From assembly GCA_910574455.1 (NCBI GenBank), contig CAJSYZ010000003.1, positions 5,224,833-5,288,832 on the forward strand: 64,000 nucleotides of DNA. Reading direction: 5' to 3'. Below, piece by piece: positions 1 to 12,401 of the stretch. Every line of letters starts with the position of its first letter. The stretch's first letter is position 1. The position numbers and the translations under genes were made by a program. A model generated the notes under the pieces. That model was not told the origin of the DNA. It worked only from the letters and a program-made list of their open reading frames with translations, and did not search any database. This stretch comes from Trichaptum fuscoviolaceum (Eukaryota; Basidiomycota; Agaricomycetes; Hymenochaetales; Trichaptaceae).

Positions 1-685
1 ACAGGATCTTATGTATTTCCAAAGAATCTACAAAATCTCAATACATCTGGCTGCACAATGATGTCAACTACCGCGTTAATGACGTCAACTACCGCTCTGA
101 TTTCCAATACTACCGCCTTAATTACCAATACTACCGCGGTATTTCCAATACTACCGCTTTAATTTCAACAACCGCTTTCTTGGCACCTAAGTATGGTATA
201 AGTTCAGGCACATACATAGCCTTTAATACATTTTCTGTACTGCCACGGAACACCCACTTGCTCATTGCACATTTCTCTCAGACATTAATTGCAACATGAA
301 CATGATTATGAACTGCTTCTGGTATTCTGAATTGATCTATACTACATTGTTCCTGAAGTTGATGTGCACCTGTTGAAGATTGGCAAGTGCATGGAGTTTC
401 TCACTGCTTTTCTGTGTGCTCTCACGATGTTGCTATCATAGTGCATCACTTATTTATAATATCAATCAACTTGAGGGCCATCGTCCGCATATACATTGAT
501 TGAACCTCACTTGCAGGTGACGGGGAAGGAGTGATAACAAGTGAAGAACTGTTGTACTAGATATATGCAATTCAACTATATGCGGTAGCGCAGTAGTTTG
601 ACGCGCTGGCAGTACCGCGGTAGTTGAGAGCGGTAGTCTAGCGCGGTAGCGCGGTAGTCCAGCGCGGACATTTCAGCCAGCCGCT
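1..685. mobile_element. Short ACCGC-repeat element, left end cut by window edge
   Basis: Positions 61-175 hold several copies of a unit ending in ACTACCGC, spaced about 16-18 bp (TTTCCAATACTACCGC type). Positions 1-250 resemble 46,357-46,640, the left part of the 13-kb element described below, including the flanking GTCAGGCACA-like stretch. Positions 580-672 hold the opposite motif (GCGGTAGT repeats) and finish in a sequence close to the right end of the 13-kb element at 59,117-59,187. The simplest reading is a non-autonomous copy with both ends but no genes, whose left terminus lies roughly 130 bp outside the window. No open frame of note lies between. Exact termini and target duplication are not resolved. 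Confidence 0.5.
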
Positions 686-3600
686 GGGGAACGGACTGTA
701 AATAAGCATAACCTGAATTAAACTTGTTACAAATGTGTATGATTATCACTCTATACAATTTATGCTTATAAGTGCCTAAATACCTAAACACCGTGTTGGT
801 GGATCAAAACATTCATCAGTTATGCTTATTCGGAGGCATGTTTGTATGCAGCTTATTTTGCAAATGACTATAAGCATTGGGTTCCATAGCCAGTCTGGGC
901 TATGCTTATTGCAGGTTATGCTAATAAGAGGTACTCTTGGGTGTAATTTGAAGCTTCATATGGTAAAAGCCCATGCTTATAGAGAGAGTTATGCATATAT
1001 AAGGGATGCTAATAGACAGGTTCATCTGTAGTATAGTGCCATAAATAGATCTCTACCAGTATATTACCATAAATAGATTTGTACTAATATACTACCATAA
1101 ATAGATTTTCTCACACTGATTGGATGTTGCCAGTTTGAAAATTGACTTCGTCAGGAAACAGATTCATAGCTCCATTATAGCGTACACATAAAGTGAAAAG
1201 CTTAACAGACAGGCATCTAATGGAAAGTACTAGTAGTCTGTGTACTCTAATGTAAATGGTGGAAACACTTTTGTGATCTGAATATGGTCATGTGACAGTA
1301 AGACTCGGATGCCATGATTGCTTCCACATCACCACGTGTCTGATAACCCCCTAACAACTCACCGCACATCGACACCCTCCCCTCACTCTTTCCCCTCCCC
1401 TCTTCTCACAACGTCAACGACCATTCAAATTTTTCTGCGGCTGACTAGTGCAATCTGTTCTTCTTGTTGACTGGAACTTCTAATAACACAGACTCTGTGA
1501 AAGCGATCAAGCAAATCTCATACCCCTCACTGCTGCGCCTCGCAACATAGATAGCGCCTCCATCTCGACCTGGTCAACATCACTTCAGCTTCGCGCTGCA
1601 GCTGATGTGACTGGAAGACCCTGAGTTTGCTTCGGCGACCTCTAAGTATCCTTAATGTGTCGATCAAGACGACATGGTTGGAGTGTCAATCTAGGAGAGA
1701 GTTTTGGACTTTAGTGGACAGAAGTTGCTCTTTGTAAGAATATTTGATAGGAGCAAAGAATTGTATAATTCTAATCAGACCTCCAGTGGTTTCGAGCGAG
1801 TGGCATCCGAAGTCGAGGCATCATTTAGGTCGTGTCTCATCTTTTATATCAGGGTATGCAGTTTGTCTCATCCCGTATGGGCTCAATTTCTGATGCTGCT
1901 CTTCTGCCCATTTGGCGTGTATTGTGGGAACAATGTGATGCACAACGGCTGGTGGTGGCATTCAGTGGCTCATGATATGTTGTCCGTGTGGTACTTGTCG
2001 GGGTTTTCGATAACGTTTAGGATCGCCAGACATTTCTCGCCATAGAGATAGTTGATCCGCCGTCGATCGCCCCTTTCATTGTCGACTGTGCAGTGTTTAT
2101 CCGGATGCTCTTGCAAACTTGTGTCGAAATATCGCAGGTTGCTTTGTCTTCGACCCTTTTCATTTTTCTTGATAAAATCTTTCCAAACGCGGTCCTCCAT
2201 CTGCTGCTCCACTCTCTCCTATCCTTCTCAGTCCTCTCAAACGTGGTGTTAAATGTCTTTACTGCATTTGTATATCATCATCGAGCTTGCCTGAGGTGGA
2301 GAGGGAAGGGATTTATACTGTGAAACACGATGAACAAGGTAGGAGGCTTTAATTGGATGACGAGTTATTGTTTCACATTACTCATTTATTATCTACCAGG
2401 CAGCCTTTGTTACTGCAAGAAACAATGTGCTCGGATCAGCAATGAGTGAGTCTCTTTAGTTCTTTCAACGTGTGTGGCTTATTGGCAATGAATCCCTTGC
2501 CTTTTTAAACAGACGACGTAGCATATCAGGGCCAACTCGATTATAATGCATTTCCTACTGAATTCCTCCATGAAGGGCTTTTTCAACTTTAGTCTACTGT
2601 CAGCGTATCCCCTTCATTCCATGGAGTCAATCAATGTTTCCCTGTCTCTGAGTATCCGTCGATTATGACGATTGTGGGCGTCAATGGGCAATAGGCGGCC
2701 AAAACAGGCTTTTCTGGAGACAACGCTTCAATCAGGTTCCCCATATTTCCCCGCCTCAGCATCCCTTGCTGAACCCAAACAATGGTCCTCCTATCTCCCT
2801 TCGGCATCGGGCTACGCCAATAAATTATCTTGCACCACCTAATCAATCCGTATCGCAGAATGAACAGCGCAGGGCAACACTGATGCAGACGCAATTCCAT
2901 TCTTACGGCAACACCTTTTTCATACTCATCTTTGCCTAGATGTTCATGATAACTAAACCGCTCTCGAGATAGCCGCGTTCCAGTGCCGCACGAAGGTACT
3001 TATACATACTTTGGACAATCTGAGCGCAATCTCGCTCACAATTCTTGGCATGTGTAGCATGATCCCCGTCTCGCCTACGAACTCTCGTCACAAGATGATG
3101 GAGCATACGTCTGCGGTGCGGATGAGTCTTTGTTTCCAAACGTTGTGAACGAAAGTGTAGACTCGATGTCCAGCAGCTTCAAAAGAAGAAGAGATTCTCC
3201 AGAGGTCCGTTGAAGCCCTTCGGCCACCTGGTCTTCCTCTGGCCGATTGCTTGCGCTTATTTAAGATAGCAATGAATATTGTCCGTTGCCTACGGCTGGG
3301 TGTGCTTTATCCGACTCGCCGCTGAACAGCAAATCTGATTCGCCTCGTGCGTTGACCTGAAATTTTCTTCACCTTTCATGACGTATTCACGGTTCACGAG
3401 CCGGACGCGTTCGACGTTGCCATCGGGAACGCCTTCCTCGGTGTCACCGTTGCACATAGAGACACGAGATCGAAGAGTCAGACAGCTGATATAGAAAGGG
3501 AGGGAGGTTGACTCGAGATAATAAGAAAGGTTAAATTCAGTCTTTTGAAATTTTTAGATTCAGTGCTGATAGAATTTCTCGTTCTTTAAAACGTAGAACC

Positions 3601-4241
3601 TGAGTTCGGGTTTCTTGCTGCTGCTAGACTCTGAACTCTCCTGGCATCGTATGCGGCTATTTCCACCAATGGCTGCCTACTGAAGGTGGCAATCTTTGCA
3701 AAGTACCGCGTTCTGCATGCGGCAGAAGGGCAAGGGTTAACACGGATAGAGAACAGAAGTGGATGAAATTCTACATTATTACCAATGAGCCAATATACGC
3801 GCATATGTATATGATGATTCCACTGTCCCGCGTCATTATCAATTGTGCCCAGGTCAAAGTGGCGAAACTAACCTTTGGCTTAATTTGAAGTGCGGGAGTG
3901 CGGAGGCATCATTGACAATACGCGGATCTAATAGCGCATCTGCCAATCTGTTGGTGCGTTTGAGTGTGCACAGTCAAGATAAGTAACTGAATCTATTCGC
4001 GAACCCCGACTTAAAACATATTTAAAGCTTAACGACTGCATATCTTGGATTGAAGCAATTGATACATTCTAACAACACCCAACATCTGAGAAATAGAAAA
4101 TACAAAGATTCGCTACATTTTCATGAGAGTCCGCAGCCTATTTTTTTGGCATGCAATCATCTTTTATATATCGCCCTCACCACCTTTCGTCCGAATCGCT
4201 CAAGACCGGCTTAGGTGCGCCCTTTCCAAGTTTTTGCAGTG
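686..4241. other. No recognisable gene
   Basis: Only short open frames occur here and none matches a family I know. Positions 1,320-1,700 are pyrimidine-rich and look like a fungal promoter/leader. A stretch near 1,575-1,625 (TTCGCGCTGCAGCTGAT region) resembles 49,650-49,705 inside the 13-kb element. The sequence at 3,900-3,950 resembles 5,847-5,895, suggesting an older duplication than the clear one beginning at 4,411. Confidence 0.4.
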
Positions 4242-4502
4242 TTAAAAAACGCAGCTAGTATGCCAAATAAGTTGGCTTTTATCATCTTCATCAGTTAAAT
4301 ATTGAAATACACGTACATCAACTTTCCAGTCCCCTTTCGAGGGCTTAGGCAGATGTGTCGCCCCCATATACCTATTGCCGTCGTAATGTCGGAACATCAT
4401 ATGGTTTAAAATGACAGACGTCATAGCATGGCATTGAAACAAGGGATACATTCTAATGACACAGTTGATCGGTACAAATACGAACAGTAAGAGCCGATAC
4501 AT
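4242..4502 (-). pseudogene. Diverged paralogue of the Ala/Pro-rich duplicated gene (C-terminal exon)
   Basis: The minus-strand frame contains a segment with the pattern HYDGNRYMGATHLP...VRVFQYL...W, which lines up with the second exon of the genes at 4,721-5,316 and 6,296-6,864 (FYDGDELLGTAHLP...VRIFRSI...W). No Ala/Pro-rich first exon is found upstream in the right place, because the clear duplication starts inside this frame at 4,411. It is probably a truncated third member of the local family. Function unknown. Confidence 0.45.
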
Positions 4503-5614
4503 TTTAATTCAAAGTCCAAAGCCGTTCTTTTTTATCGCATACAGGTCATTCTTCGCATCGTGCCCTCAGCACCTTACGTTCTAATTCTTCAAGGCCTTCT
4601 TAGAAGTGCTGGCGTCGTTTCCGTACTTTCTCGACTTTTCTCCCTTTCCTCCCTTTCCCCCCCTCCCTGCCCTCCCTGTCTTTCCTTTCTTCCGCCAGTT
4701 GTCCTTTTTTCTTTCCTGGTTCAGTTTCTCATCGAAGTATTCAAGGTCATCGAGCTAGTTTTCCAGTCAAGTGTGCTTTCATATTTTGCATCAATGGATC
4801 GAAATATACGTACAATTGGGTTTCCCTCGTTTGTGGCAGGCAGGTGAGCTGTCCCCAAAAGCTCATCACCGTCATAAAATCTCATAGTGATATGCCACAG
4901 ACTGTCTGAGTTGGAGGTATGAGGGCCATTGCTAATTGAGAATTTAGCCAAAATATTGACATAGAGGGTGGGGAAACGTACTATATCTTTACGGCCTCGA
5001 ATTTAATTCCCGAACGCATAAGCTTCATACCAGCTTCATAACAGGCCTGTTCGACGATAGGCCTTAGATGACGTTTACGATCTGAGGTGTACGAGCTGTT
5101 GTTATTCCAAACGACTTCGAAAGGTGCGGGTGGTTCCGGCTTTGACTCCGGTGCTGGCGTTGGTGCAGGTTCAGGAGTAAGAGCAGGATCAGATTCGGGG
5201 GCAGGTGTAGGTGTCGCCATCGGAGCAGGTGTAGGTTTGGGTGAAGGTGAGAGTGAAGGTACGGGTGCGGGTAAGGGTGCAGCTGCGGGTGCAGCTGCGG
5301 GAGCAGGAGAAGTCATTGTGAGCGTACTTGCGTATATTGTGTACGAGGACGAGGGGAAGCGAGTCAAAGGTTGTGAAGGCGGATGAACTGCTTTGATTAA
5401 CGAGAGTCTATGTGCTTTGATCTCGTTAACGAATGCACTTTCATTACAATAATGTAAGTGATAGCCCGAGGCTGTATGTTTTAGACACAATCATCGTAAT
5501 GGATTCTGATGACATCTGTAAACCTCCTAGCTAAGACACGCGATGCTACATGCGCCTGGCATCGTTCTTTGTGCGCACAGTATATGCAGTGAAGTTTGTC
5601 AACTCCCTTTGTCC
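4411..5614. repeat. Direct segmental duplication, copy 1 (about 1.2 kb)
   Basis: This block is repeated at 5,960-7,161 in the same orientation with only a handful of differences by eye (for example A/G in the AAAGTCCAAAG stretch and one-base indels). It contains one complete two-exon minus-strand gene and the 5' part of the diverged paralogue at 4,242-4,502. A 345-bp unique spacer separates the copies. Confidence 0.95.
4721..5316 (-). CDS. Ala/Pro-rich hypothetical protein, tandem copy 1 (two exons)
   Basis: Model: complement of 4,721-4,931 and 4,982-5,316, 181 aa. The 50-nt intron has a GTACGT donor and TAG acceptor and keeps frame. The first 75 or so residues are almost all Ala, Pro, Ser, Thr and Glu in short PAPAP/APE repeats. 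The rest is a compact region containing EVVWNNNSSYTSDRK, a YEAGMKLMRSGI helix-like stretch and, in exon 2, WHITMRFYDGDELLGTAHLP. The start at 5,316 is preferred over an upstream in-frame ATG because the upstream extension is not frame-conserved in copy 2. I do not recognise the family. No signal peptide or membrane segment is evident. Confidence 0.7.
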
Positions 5615-5959
5615 GTCACAACCGATTAGCTTAGTACGTGATATGAGAGAAATTATATGCGACTCTGATGCATGTGAATCATTGTTAGGAATGCAACGCA
5701 GAAGGGATTCTGTTGTGTACCATGTCTATTTTGCATCTAAAATAGATGACAAAATGCCGGTGCCTTAATCGAGATCCGATTCTGGTATACTACACACGTG
5801 TAAATAGGCATTTGGGTTAATTTTAAATTTTAAATACGGAAACACGGAGATAACAATGACAATACGCGGATGTAATGGCGCATAGGTCTCGATCGACAGT
5901 TCGCATGCAGGTAAGTATTTCTCTAAATCTGCGAATTACGACTCAAGCAGTCTTTATAG

Positions 5960-7161
5960 ATGACAGACGTCATAGCATGGCATTGAAACAAGGGATACAT
6001 TCTAATGACACAGTTGATCGGTACAAATACGAACAGTAAGAGCCGATACATTTTAATTCAAAGTCCGAAGCCGTTCTTTTTTATCGCATACAGGTCATTC
6101 TTCGCATCGTGCCCTCAGCACCTTACGTTCTAATTCTTCAAGGCCTTCTTAGAAGTGCTGGCGTCGTTTCCGTACTTTCTCGACTTTTCTCCCTTTCCTC
6201 CCTTTCCCCCCCTCCCTGCCCTCCCTGTCTTTCCTTTCTTCCGCCAGTTGTCCTTTTTTCTTTCCTGGTTCAGTTTCTCATCGAAGTATTCAAGGTCATC
6301 GAGCTAGTTTTCCAGTCAAGTGTGCTTTCATATTTTGCATCAATGGATCGAAATATACGTACAATTGGGTTTCCCTCGTTTGTGGCAGGCAGGTGAGCTG
6401 CCCCAAAAGCTCATCACCGTCATAAAATCTCATAGTGATATGCCACAGACTGTCTGAGTTGGAGGTATGAGGGCCATTGCTAATTGAGAATTTAGCCAAA
6501 ATATTGACATAGAGGGTGGGGAAACGTACTATATCTTTACGGCCTCGAATTTAATTCCCGAACGCATAAGCTTCATACCAGCTTCATAACAGGCCTGTTC
6601 GACGATAGGCCTTAGATGACGTTTACGATCTGAGGTGTACGAGCTGTTGTTATTCCAAACGACTTCGAAAGGTGCGGGTGGTTCCGGCTTTGACTCCGGT
6701 GCTGGCGTTGGTGCAGGTTCAGGAGTAAGAGCAGGATCAGATTCGGGGGCAGGTGTAGGTGTCGCCATCGGAGCAGGTGTAGGTTTGGGTGAAGGTGAGA
6801 GTGAAGGTACGGGTGCGGGTAAGGGTGCAGCTGCGGGTGCAGCTGCGGGAGCAGGAGAAGTCATTGTGAGCGTACTTGCGTATATTGTGTACGAGGACGG
6901 GGGAAGCGAGTCAAAGGTTGTGAAGGCGGATGAACTGCTTTGATTAACGAGAGTCTATGTGCTTTGATCTCGTTAACGAATGCACTTTCATTACAATAAT
7001 GTAAGTGATAGCCCGAGGCTGTATGTTTTAGACACAATCATCGTAATGGATTCTGATGACATCTGTAAACCTCCTAGCTAAGACACGCGATGCTACATGC
7101 GCCTGGCATCGTTCTTTGTGCGCACAGTATATGCAGTGAAGTTTGTCAACTCCCTTTGTCC
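5960..7161. repeat. Direct segmental duplication, copy 2
   Basis: Second copy of 4,411-5,614, same orientation. The boundaries are abrupt: at 7,161 the match ends after CTCCCTTTGTCC. The very high identity points to a recent event. No transposon terminal repeat is visible at the edges, so unequal exchange or replication slippage is as likely as transposition. Confidence 0.95.
6296..6864 (-). CDS. Ala/Pro-rich hypothetical protein, tandem copy 2 with altered C-terminus
   Basis: Same structure as copy 1: exon 1 at 6,530-6,864, 50-nt intron, exon 2 from 6,479 down. One base is missing in exon 2 near 6,400 (GGGGCAGC against GGGGACAGC in copy 1). The conserved GTAHLP region is therefore read in another frame and the protein ends at 6,296 after about 172 aa with an unrelated tail. 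Exon 1 is preserved. Either a decaying duplicate or an assembly or sequencing error. Confidence 0.6.
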
Positions 7162-7785
7162 ACACATCCGTTTGGCTTATTATACAGATAGTTTACATTT
7201 GCAGATGTGACTTGCATTACTTATCTCATGTACGTATTGACACATAATCTGAAATAATGAGGGCATTTGGAATATTATTTCGTTCATAATTGTAGGAGTC
7301 GCCATTAGTGCGTTATTCTTTGAAATGTTATATAGGGGACGTGCCGAAAAACAGTACGGATCCGAATGATATTATTCGGCCGACTTCCTTGAGGCGAATT
7401 GGATGAATTTGTGTCCTTAGTGTGCGGGGTTATCTAGTCAGTTACATGTTCTGTATCTACTTCCAACATGCGTGAGAATCTTCAAACTTTTAACTGTGCG
7501 AAAGTTGACACTATCGTCCGAATTATGAGGGCGCTGACTTGCGCGTCTGTTGCCGCTACTTCGCAATCAAAAGTTAGATGATGGTGCGTTGTTTCATGGC
7601 ATGAAGATTTCGAACCGAGAACGCAAATAACTTAAGTACGAGGAACAAGTCCTTCGGAGGCCGTGCTCTATCAGCGGCACGAACAAGCGAAAGATAAGTA
7701 TAATCAGTTTGTTACTGAAGTCGACCAGCGAGAGACAGCGCAGACCTTCCGAACTGGCGCTCCAGACAAGCAGCAACCTGTAATC
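7162..7785. other. No recognisable gene
   Basis: AT-rich sequence with only short frames on both strands. Nothing recognised before the DEAH-helicase fragment that begins near 7,790. Confidence 0.4.
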
Positions 7786-7789
7786 GATT

Positions 7790-8380
7790 CAGAGTAGCCA
7801 GACAATTAAGTTCTCTATCGGACACAATGGGTGCGGAAGCAAATCTTACAACCGCCAAGCGTCTGCTAGGGAAGCAGATCGAAGAGGCAGAAAAGCGCAC
7901 TTGAGCCATCGACAACACGCGGTTGAGTGTGTTAATCTGTCAGTCCCTCTATTAACCACTGGAGGTGATTGGAAGATTCGCCGTGCTCATTGTCGTTGCA
8001 GAGAAAGGCTCGGGCAAGACGCCACTACTCCCGCAGACTCAAAACCTGCACGAGTCTGGCTACATAGCAATTACAATGACCATCGGGTGCAAGCAGCCGC
8101 GGCGCGTTGTTGCGATGAGTGCTACAAGCTCGTGCGGCTGAGGAAGTAGGCAATAATGTGGACTATGAGTTGGATATTTGATTTCGAGAATTGTGAAAGT
8201 GACAAGATCGTGATTAAAATTTATTAAATACAAGAACGGACCGTATGCTTCCGAATCTTCGTGAGTCCTTGTTGGAGCCGGATATCGCGAGTTCGTGGTC
8301 ACAATTATTGACGAAGCTGATGAGCAAACGTTATGTATATACATCTTCATCCGTGGCAGGGACAAGCTCGTTCTGAGAGC
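7790..8380 (+). pseudogene. DEAH-box RNA helicase fragment (Prp2/DHX16-like), decayed
   Basis: Read across frames, the plus strand gives a linker with KQIEEAEKR, then [13 protein letters not shown] (Walker A/motif I, usually GETGSGKT), [18 protein letters not shown] (motif Ia), an FENCESDK-like stretch before motif Ib, and IIDEADEQT (motif II, usually DEAH). The order is that of spliceosomal DEAH helicases. Stops and frame changes at about 7,904, 7,949, 8,147 and elsewhere break it, and it ends after motif II. Related fragments occur at 39,115-39,330, 40,620-40,910 and 43,084-43,360, so this is one of several dispersed partial copies. Confidence 0.75.
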
Positions 8381-8659
8381 GCTATATAATATCTCGATGT
8401 ATTCAATTCATTCCAATATCCCCATGCTTTGCACAGTCTCTATTGCTTTCATTCTCAATCACCCTGTCAACTCTCGACGAGGGAGTAAGGGATTTGCCGG
8501 CGGAGCTCGGCCTGTGCCTAGTGGAATCTGCGCCGTGGGACAAATTAACTTATTATGTAAGCTGCAGTTTAAATTCCGATTGCGGATGTGCGTACGCACA
8601 TGCAAGGGATTTTAGTCTGAAACCACCTACTGCTTGGTGATGACTCGCTTTGTCTTGCT

Positions 8660-9257
8660 TAGTGTCCTCAATCGGTCAGACTGGGCCAGGGGTTGGTCAG
8701 GCCGAGGGTCAGACAAAGTAGAGTTTCCGTTGACCCCATCTGACCCGGCATGACCCGGCCTGACCTTTGACCAAATTCAATATATAACAGATAAATTCAC
8801 ACAAAAATAGAAAAGTTTTGTCGTTTTAAAACAGCTGCAAAGGTTATAAAACCTTATATATGACTTGCAGGTCCGAGAAAATTAAATCAAGGCATGGGAA
8901 ATCTATTCTTTGGACCCCAGGTGGTTGTTGAGGCTATGTGTTAGTGCCGGTTTTGGCCTGCAAACCAAGTTTCACCCGAAATATGCTTGCTTTTTGTGAA
9001 AAGTAAGTTGTTCGTTATAATTTAAAGAAAGACAGGTCATTATAATGAAAGGAATACACTACATTAGAACTTTCTAGGGACTCAAGTAGTGACCTGGGGT
9101 CAGCCCGACCTTGACCTGACCCTCTTTGGCCCGGCCCACTGGGTCAGCAAAGGTTGGGACCAGGGCCGGAGACCTTTAACAAGATTCTGACCTTGCTGGG
9201 TTTGGGGTCACGGAAAAGGTAGCTTGACCCGACCCGACTTGACCTTTGAGGACACTA
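8660..9257. mobile_element. Non-autonomous hAT-like element
   Basis: The ends are a 12-bp inverted repeat, TAGTGTCCTCAA at 8,660 and its complement ending at 9,257. They are flanked by 8-bp direct repeats that match at 7 of 8 positions (GTCTTGCT at 8,652-8,659; GTTTTGCT at 9,258-9,265). Eight-base target duplications and TIRs starting TAG/CAG are typical of hAT elements. TGACC/GGTCA motifs crowd both subterminal regions (8,675-8,765 and 9,090-9,245). The interior is AT-rich and codes for nothing recognisable. Confidence 0.75.
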
Positions 9258-9751
9258 GTTTTGCTATGTGCTAATAGGTAATGACAGTACCTCCTTTAGG
9301 TAAATTTTACAAGGGTATAAAGACAAGCTAGAGGTGTACAGTGTCTGCAGTTGAACCTGCCTCCGAGAGATTGGTATAGTCATGATTTCTTTGTGTCGCT
9401 CTCGGGCGCTTAACTAGCCAATAAAGACAGTTAACTCATTTCTGCGCTCCCGTACGCTCCCCTCTGCCATTGAAAATCTTGAAAAGAAAGGCTTCCTCGA
9501 GGGATGGGGCTGGCAATTTCTTGTGGGAAAAGTTGCTTTGGAGCTGGCTGAAAAGGTTTTTGCTCTAGAGCAACTTGGGTTGTCAAGGGACTGACGAGTC
9601 ATGCCCCAAACCGAAGGGATACGCAGCCTTTGACGAGGATAAGCCTCGGCTCACCCACAAGGAAGGCTAAGCCGAGCGAAGGTATCCATAGGTAGTGCCA
9701 CCCATGTAAATAGATATGAAGCAAAGAACTCACCTTCACCATTAAGACCTA

Positions 9752-9940
9752 GATGTTAATGCAAATAGAGAATGCAGAAAGCGAATGCAAATGAATGATG
9801 CGAATGCTTGAGGAGAATGCAAACGATAAGTGCTACACACTAATGCGACTGCGACTGCGACGCAAATGAAAGCGCAACGTGAATGCAACGCGAATGCGAG
9901 TGCAGAGCTGTAAGTACATGTGCGAAGCGAAGACGAATGC
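9752..9940. repeat. Degenerate GAATGC/GCGAATG short tandem repeat
   Basis: About 190 bp are built from imperfect repeats of GAATGC, GCAAATG and GCGACTG type. The array has no coding pattern conserved on either strand; frames across it are low-complexity. It lies between the hAT-like element and the pentatricopeptide pseudogene. Confidence 0.6.
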
Positions 9941-11399
9941 CAGTGCAAATGTACTACATTTCGGGTGGCACAACATGGTCCTGGACGGCAATACCGCAAA
10001 TTTCGGGTGACACGAACAAGGGGCTTTGTTATAGCAGGTAGCGTCTGCTGTTTTGAAAGCGGGGAAGCATCGGCTAGGCCTTGAGCAGTAAGTCGGGTGG
10101 CGCGGATAAGGCCTCGTCCAAAGCAGGCGTTGGGAAATATTTGAGGTCTTCATCGTGCGTTGCCGCTGTCTTGAGGCTCGGAGAGTTGTGGCCGATGATC
10201 CAGAGACGCGACGGGACTTGACGTGTGACCTGCGCGTGCACCCGCTGTTCACGAGTGGTGGTATTTCTTCGAAGTCCTTCCAACTATAATGAAATCGCAA
10301 GATTGTGTCGCTTCCAAATTAGGAAGCCTGGTTGAACTTGAAGTGCTGCGAACTTATCCGTTCCTGATGTTGCGGAAGTGCGATGCACAAGTGCTGTGTC
10401 GTAGTTCGACATTGCCGTCAAAAAAAAGGAATGGAGAGTCTATGTTAATTTGGAGGCTTATAACCAGCTAAACCGGAGTGAGTAACAATTAATAGCAATG
10501 TAGGTAAGTCAAGGTAAATGCGCACGTTCGCCATCGGTATGCGATTGCACTCTTGGCGCAGACCCACAAAGATTTCAGCTCTGGGTCTCCTACATGAAAT
10601 TCTAATTGATTGGGAAGACGGTTCAGCATGCACGCAATCTGTTTGACCGACTGTGGTAGAACTACGTGTATCTGGGGAAACTGTTCGGAAACGTCACTGG
10701 CACGCGCCAAGTACTCAAACGAGAGATGCAATGAGAGCCAGAGGAAAAGGCGTATCAGACACGTGAACACGCTAGTGCGATCTACGAGCGTTCGGCAGCG
10801 GTCCGACCTGTATCCATCAAGAGGGATCGAACGTGCCTCTCTTGTTATTGAATTCTTGCAGCCTTTGCCGGCATTCGAGCTGACCAATGATTCGTTGGTC
10901 CTCCTTGTCACGCTCGCTTAATGCCAGAATCATTGTCTTGTAGGTGCGAACATTGGGCGTAATCTGACGAGTGAGCATCTCCAGGCACCTAATGGTGCAT
11001 CTTCAGAAAATAGCCCATATTATGGGGTGAATGATTCACTCAGATGAATGATTCATGTGAATGAATCAAATAGTTCACTCAAAATGAATGAATTTGCATT
11101 AATGATTCAATTTATAGTTCTTGCACAGAATCATTTACTTGTATTAAGTTTTATAATATACATCATATATACAATAGTTTAGGGAATGAATCATAGACTT
11201 GGTGAATGATTCAAACAAAAGTGAGGGAATAAACATGATGTCTACATAGTAGGATGTAACTCAGGTGCACCTGCAGATGACCCGTGAGTGCAGGTGTGAC
11301 GGCAAAGTAAAGCAAAGTGTGCAAGTTCGCAGGCTCTTCGATGCGAGTGAACATATTGATTAGAAATCGCCGTGCTGCAAGTGAATGAGTAAGGGATTG

Positions 11400-12270
11400 T
11401 CAACAACATGAGTAACTGCATCCACTCACGACCATTGCACGAAAACGCTGTGCATTCCTTGTGCTCCGCAATGCTACTTCTGTCGTTGCGCAGGCGATCT
11501 TCAGACGTGGTAACATGGAGTGCTTCTTGCCTTCATCCCAATACTGAACCGTGACCACTGCCGCATTCTCCAACACCATTGATCGGTACGCGCAGAGAAG
11601 CAACCCAGACAACTGAGAAGGCCAGGTGTTTGAGAGCTTGATTTCGCGTAAGCGATCACAGATGTGTATTGAAGTTACCCCGGCGGCCGTTGTGCATGTT
11701 GGAATAGAAAGTGATTCCAAAGACGAACCAAGTTGATGCAGGATGCGGCTGAGTAGCGCAGGCACCGGTTCCCGTTCCAACTCCAAAGAGCGCAGTAACT
11801 GGGTAGAGTACTAAAACAGATAGTCAGTGAAGTTCATCTTTGAACGAGATTGGAAGTTCAGCCTGACCTCGGACAGACTAGGTTTGAACAGCGGTAACGA
11901 TGATCAGCAGACTCCATGTTCGGACTACGGTCCTCGATAATGATGCCAAACGTTCACTCCTTTGTCGGTCCAATTGGCGAGCTTCAACGCACGAATCCGC
12001 GGTCCTGAGCGCAATAAGGGCAAGGTGCCGCTATCGAGATATGGGGCCGTCTTGCACATGCGTGCTTCGTTGACGGCGCCCGTCGTCTGTTACCCAGGTG
12101 AGTCGCAGCCATAGAGTGAGATGTTGAGCTGGAAGAGGTTGGGACATACGACGACTGCGTGTGCAAAGGAGTTGGAAGAGACGAAAGAGAGAGTGGTCAG
12201 TGGTCACTGCGTGCCACCGGCGTGTTAGTGACACGTGATCCCGTGCCACAGTCAACAGTGACCATTCCAC
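11400..12270 (-). pseudogene. F-box/LRR-like gene fragment inside the 2.5-kb element
   Basis: The best piece (11,400-11,786) has the feel of the C-terminal repeat region of Agaricomycete F-box proteins: LLSRILHQLGSSLESLSIP, then HICDRLREIKLSNTW and an RSMVLENAAVVTVQYWDEGK stretch. A second frame at 12,031-12,270 contains a possible F-box remnant (VARDHVSLTRRWHAVTTDHSLF). The pieces are separated by stops, so an intact adaptor for an SCF ubiquitin ligase is not expected. Assignment is by pattern only. Confidence 0.4.
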
Positions 12271-12401
12271 TGCAAAGGCGCGTTCGCCATTGTTTCGTTC
12301 TGTTCTTTCTACTATGTTGGAGGACTATGATGCTCCCATCAACATCAAAGTAAGTCTCTTGTCCTCACTATCTTCGCCATCTTACTGATTCACCTTCTTC
12401 C

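Noticed and set aside
5087..5386. Gly-rich plus-strand frame (GAGVGAG repeats)
   Set aside because: Antisense of the Ala/Pro-rich exon. The minus-strand gene has a phased intron and a diverged paralogue that supports it.
9600..9670. Possible NADP alcohol dehydrogenase start (KGYAAFDEDKP)
   Set aside because: Only about 25 residues match before a stop, with no further domain downstream. Too short to call.
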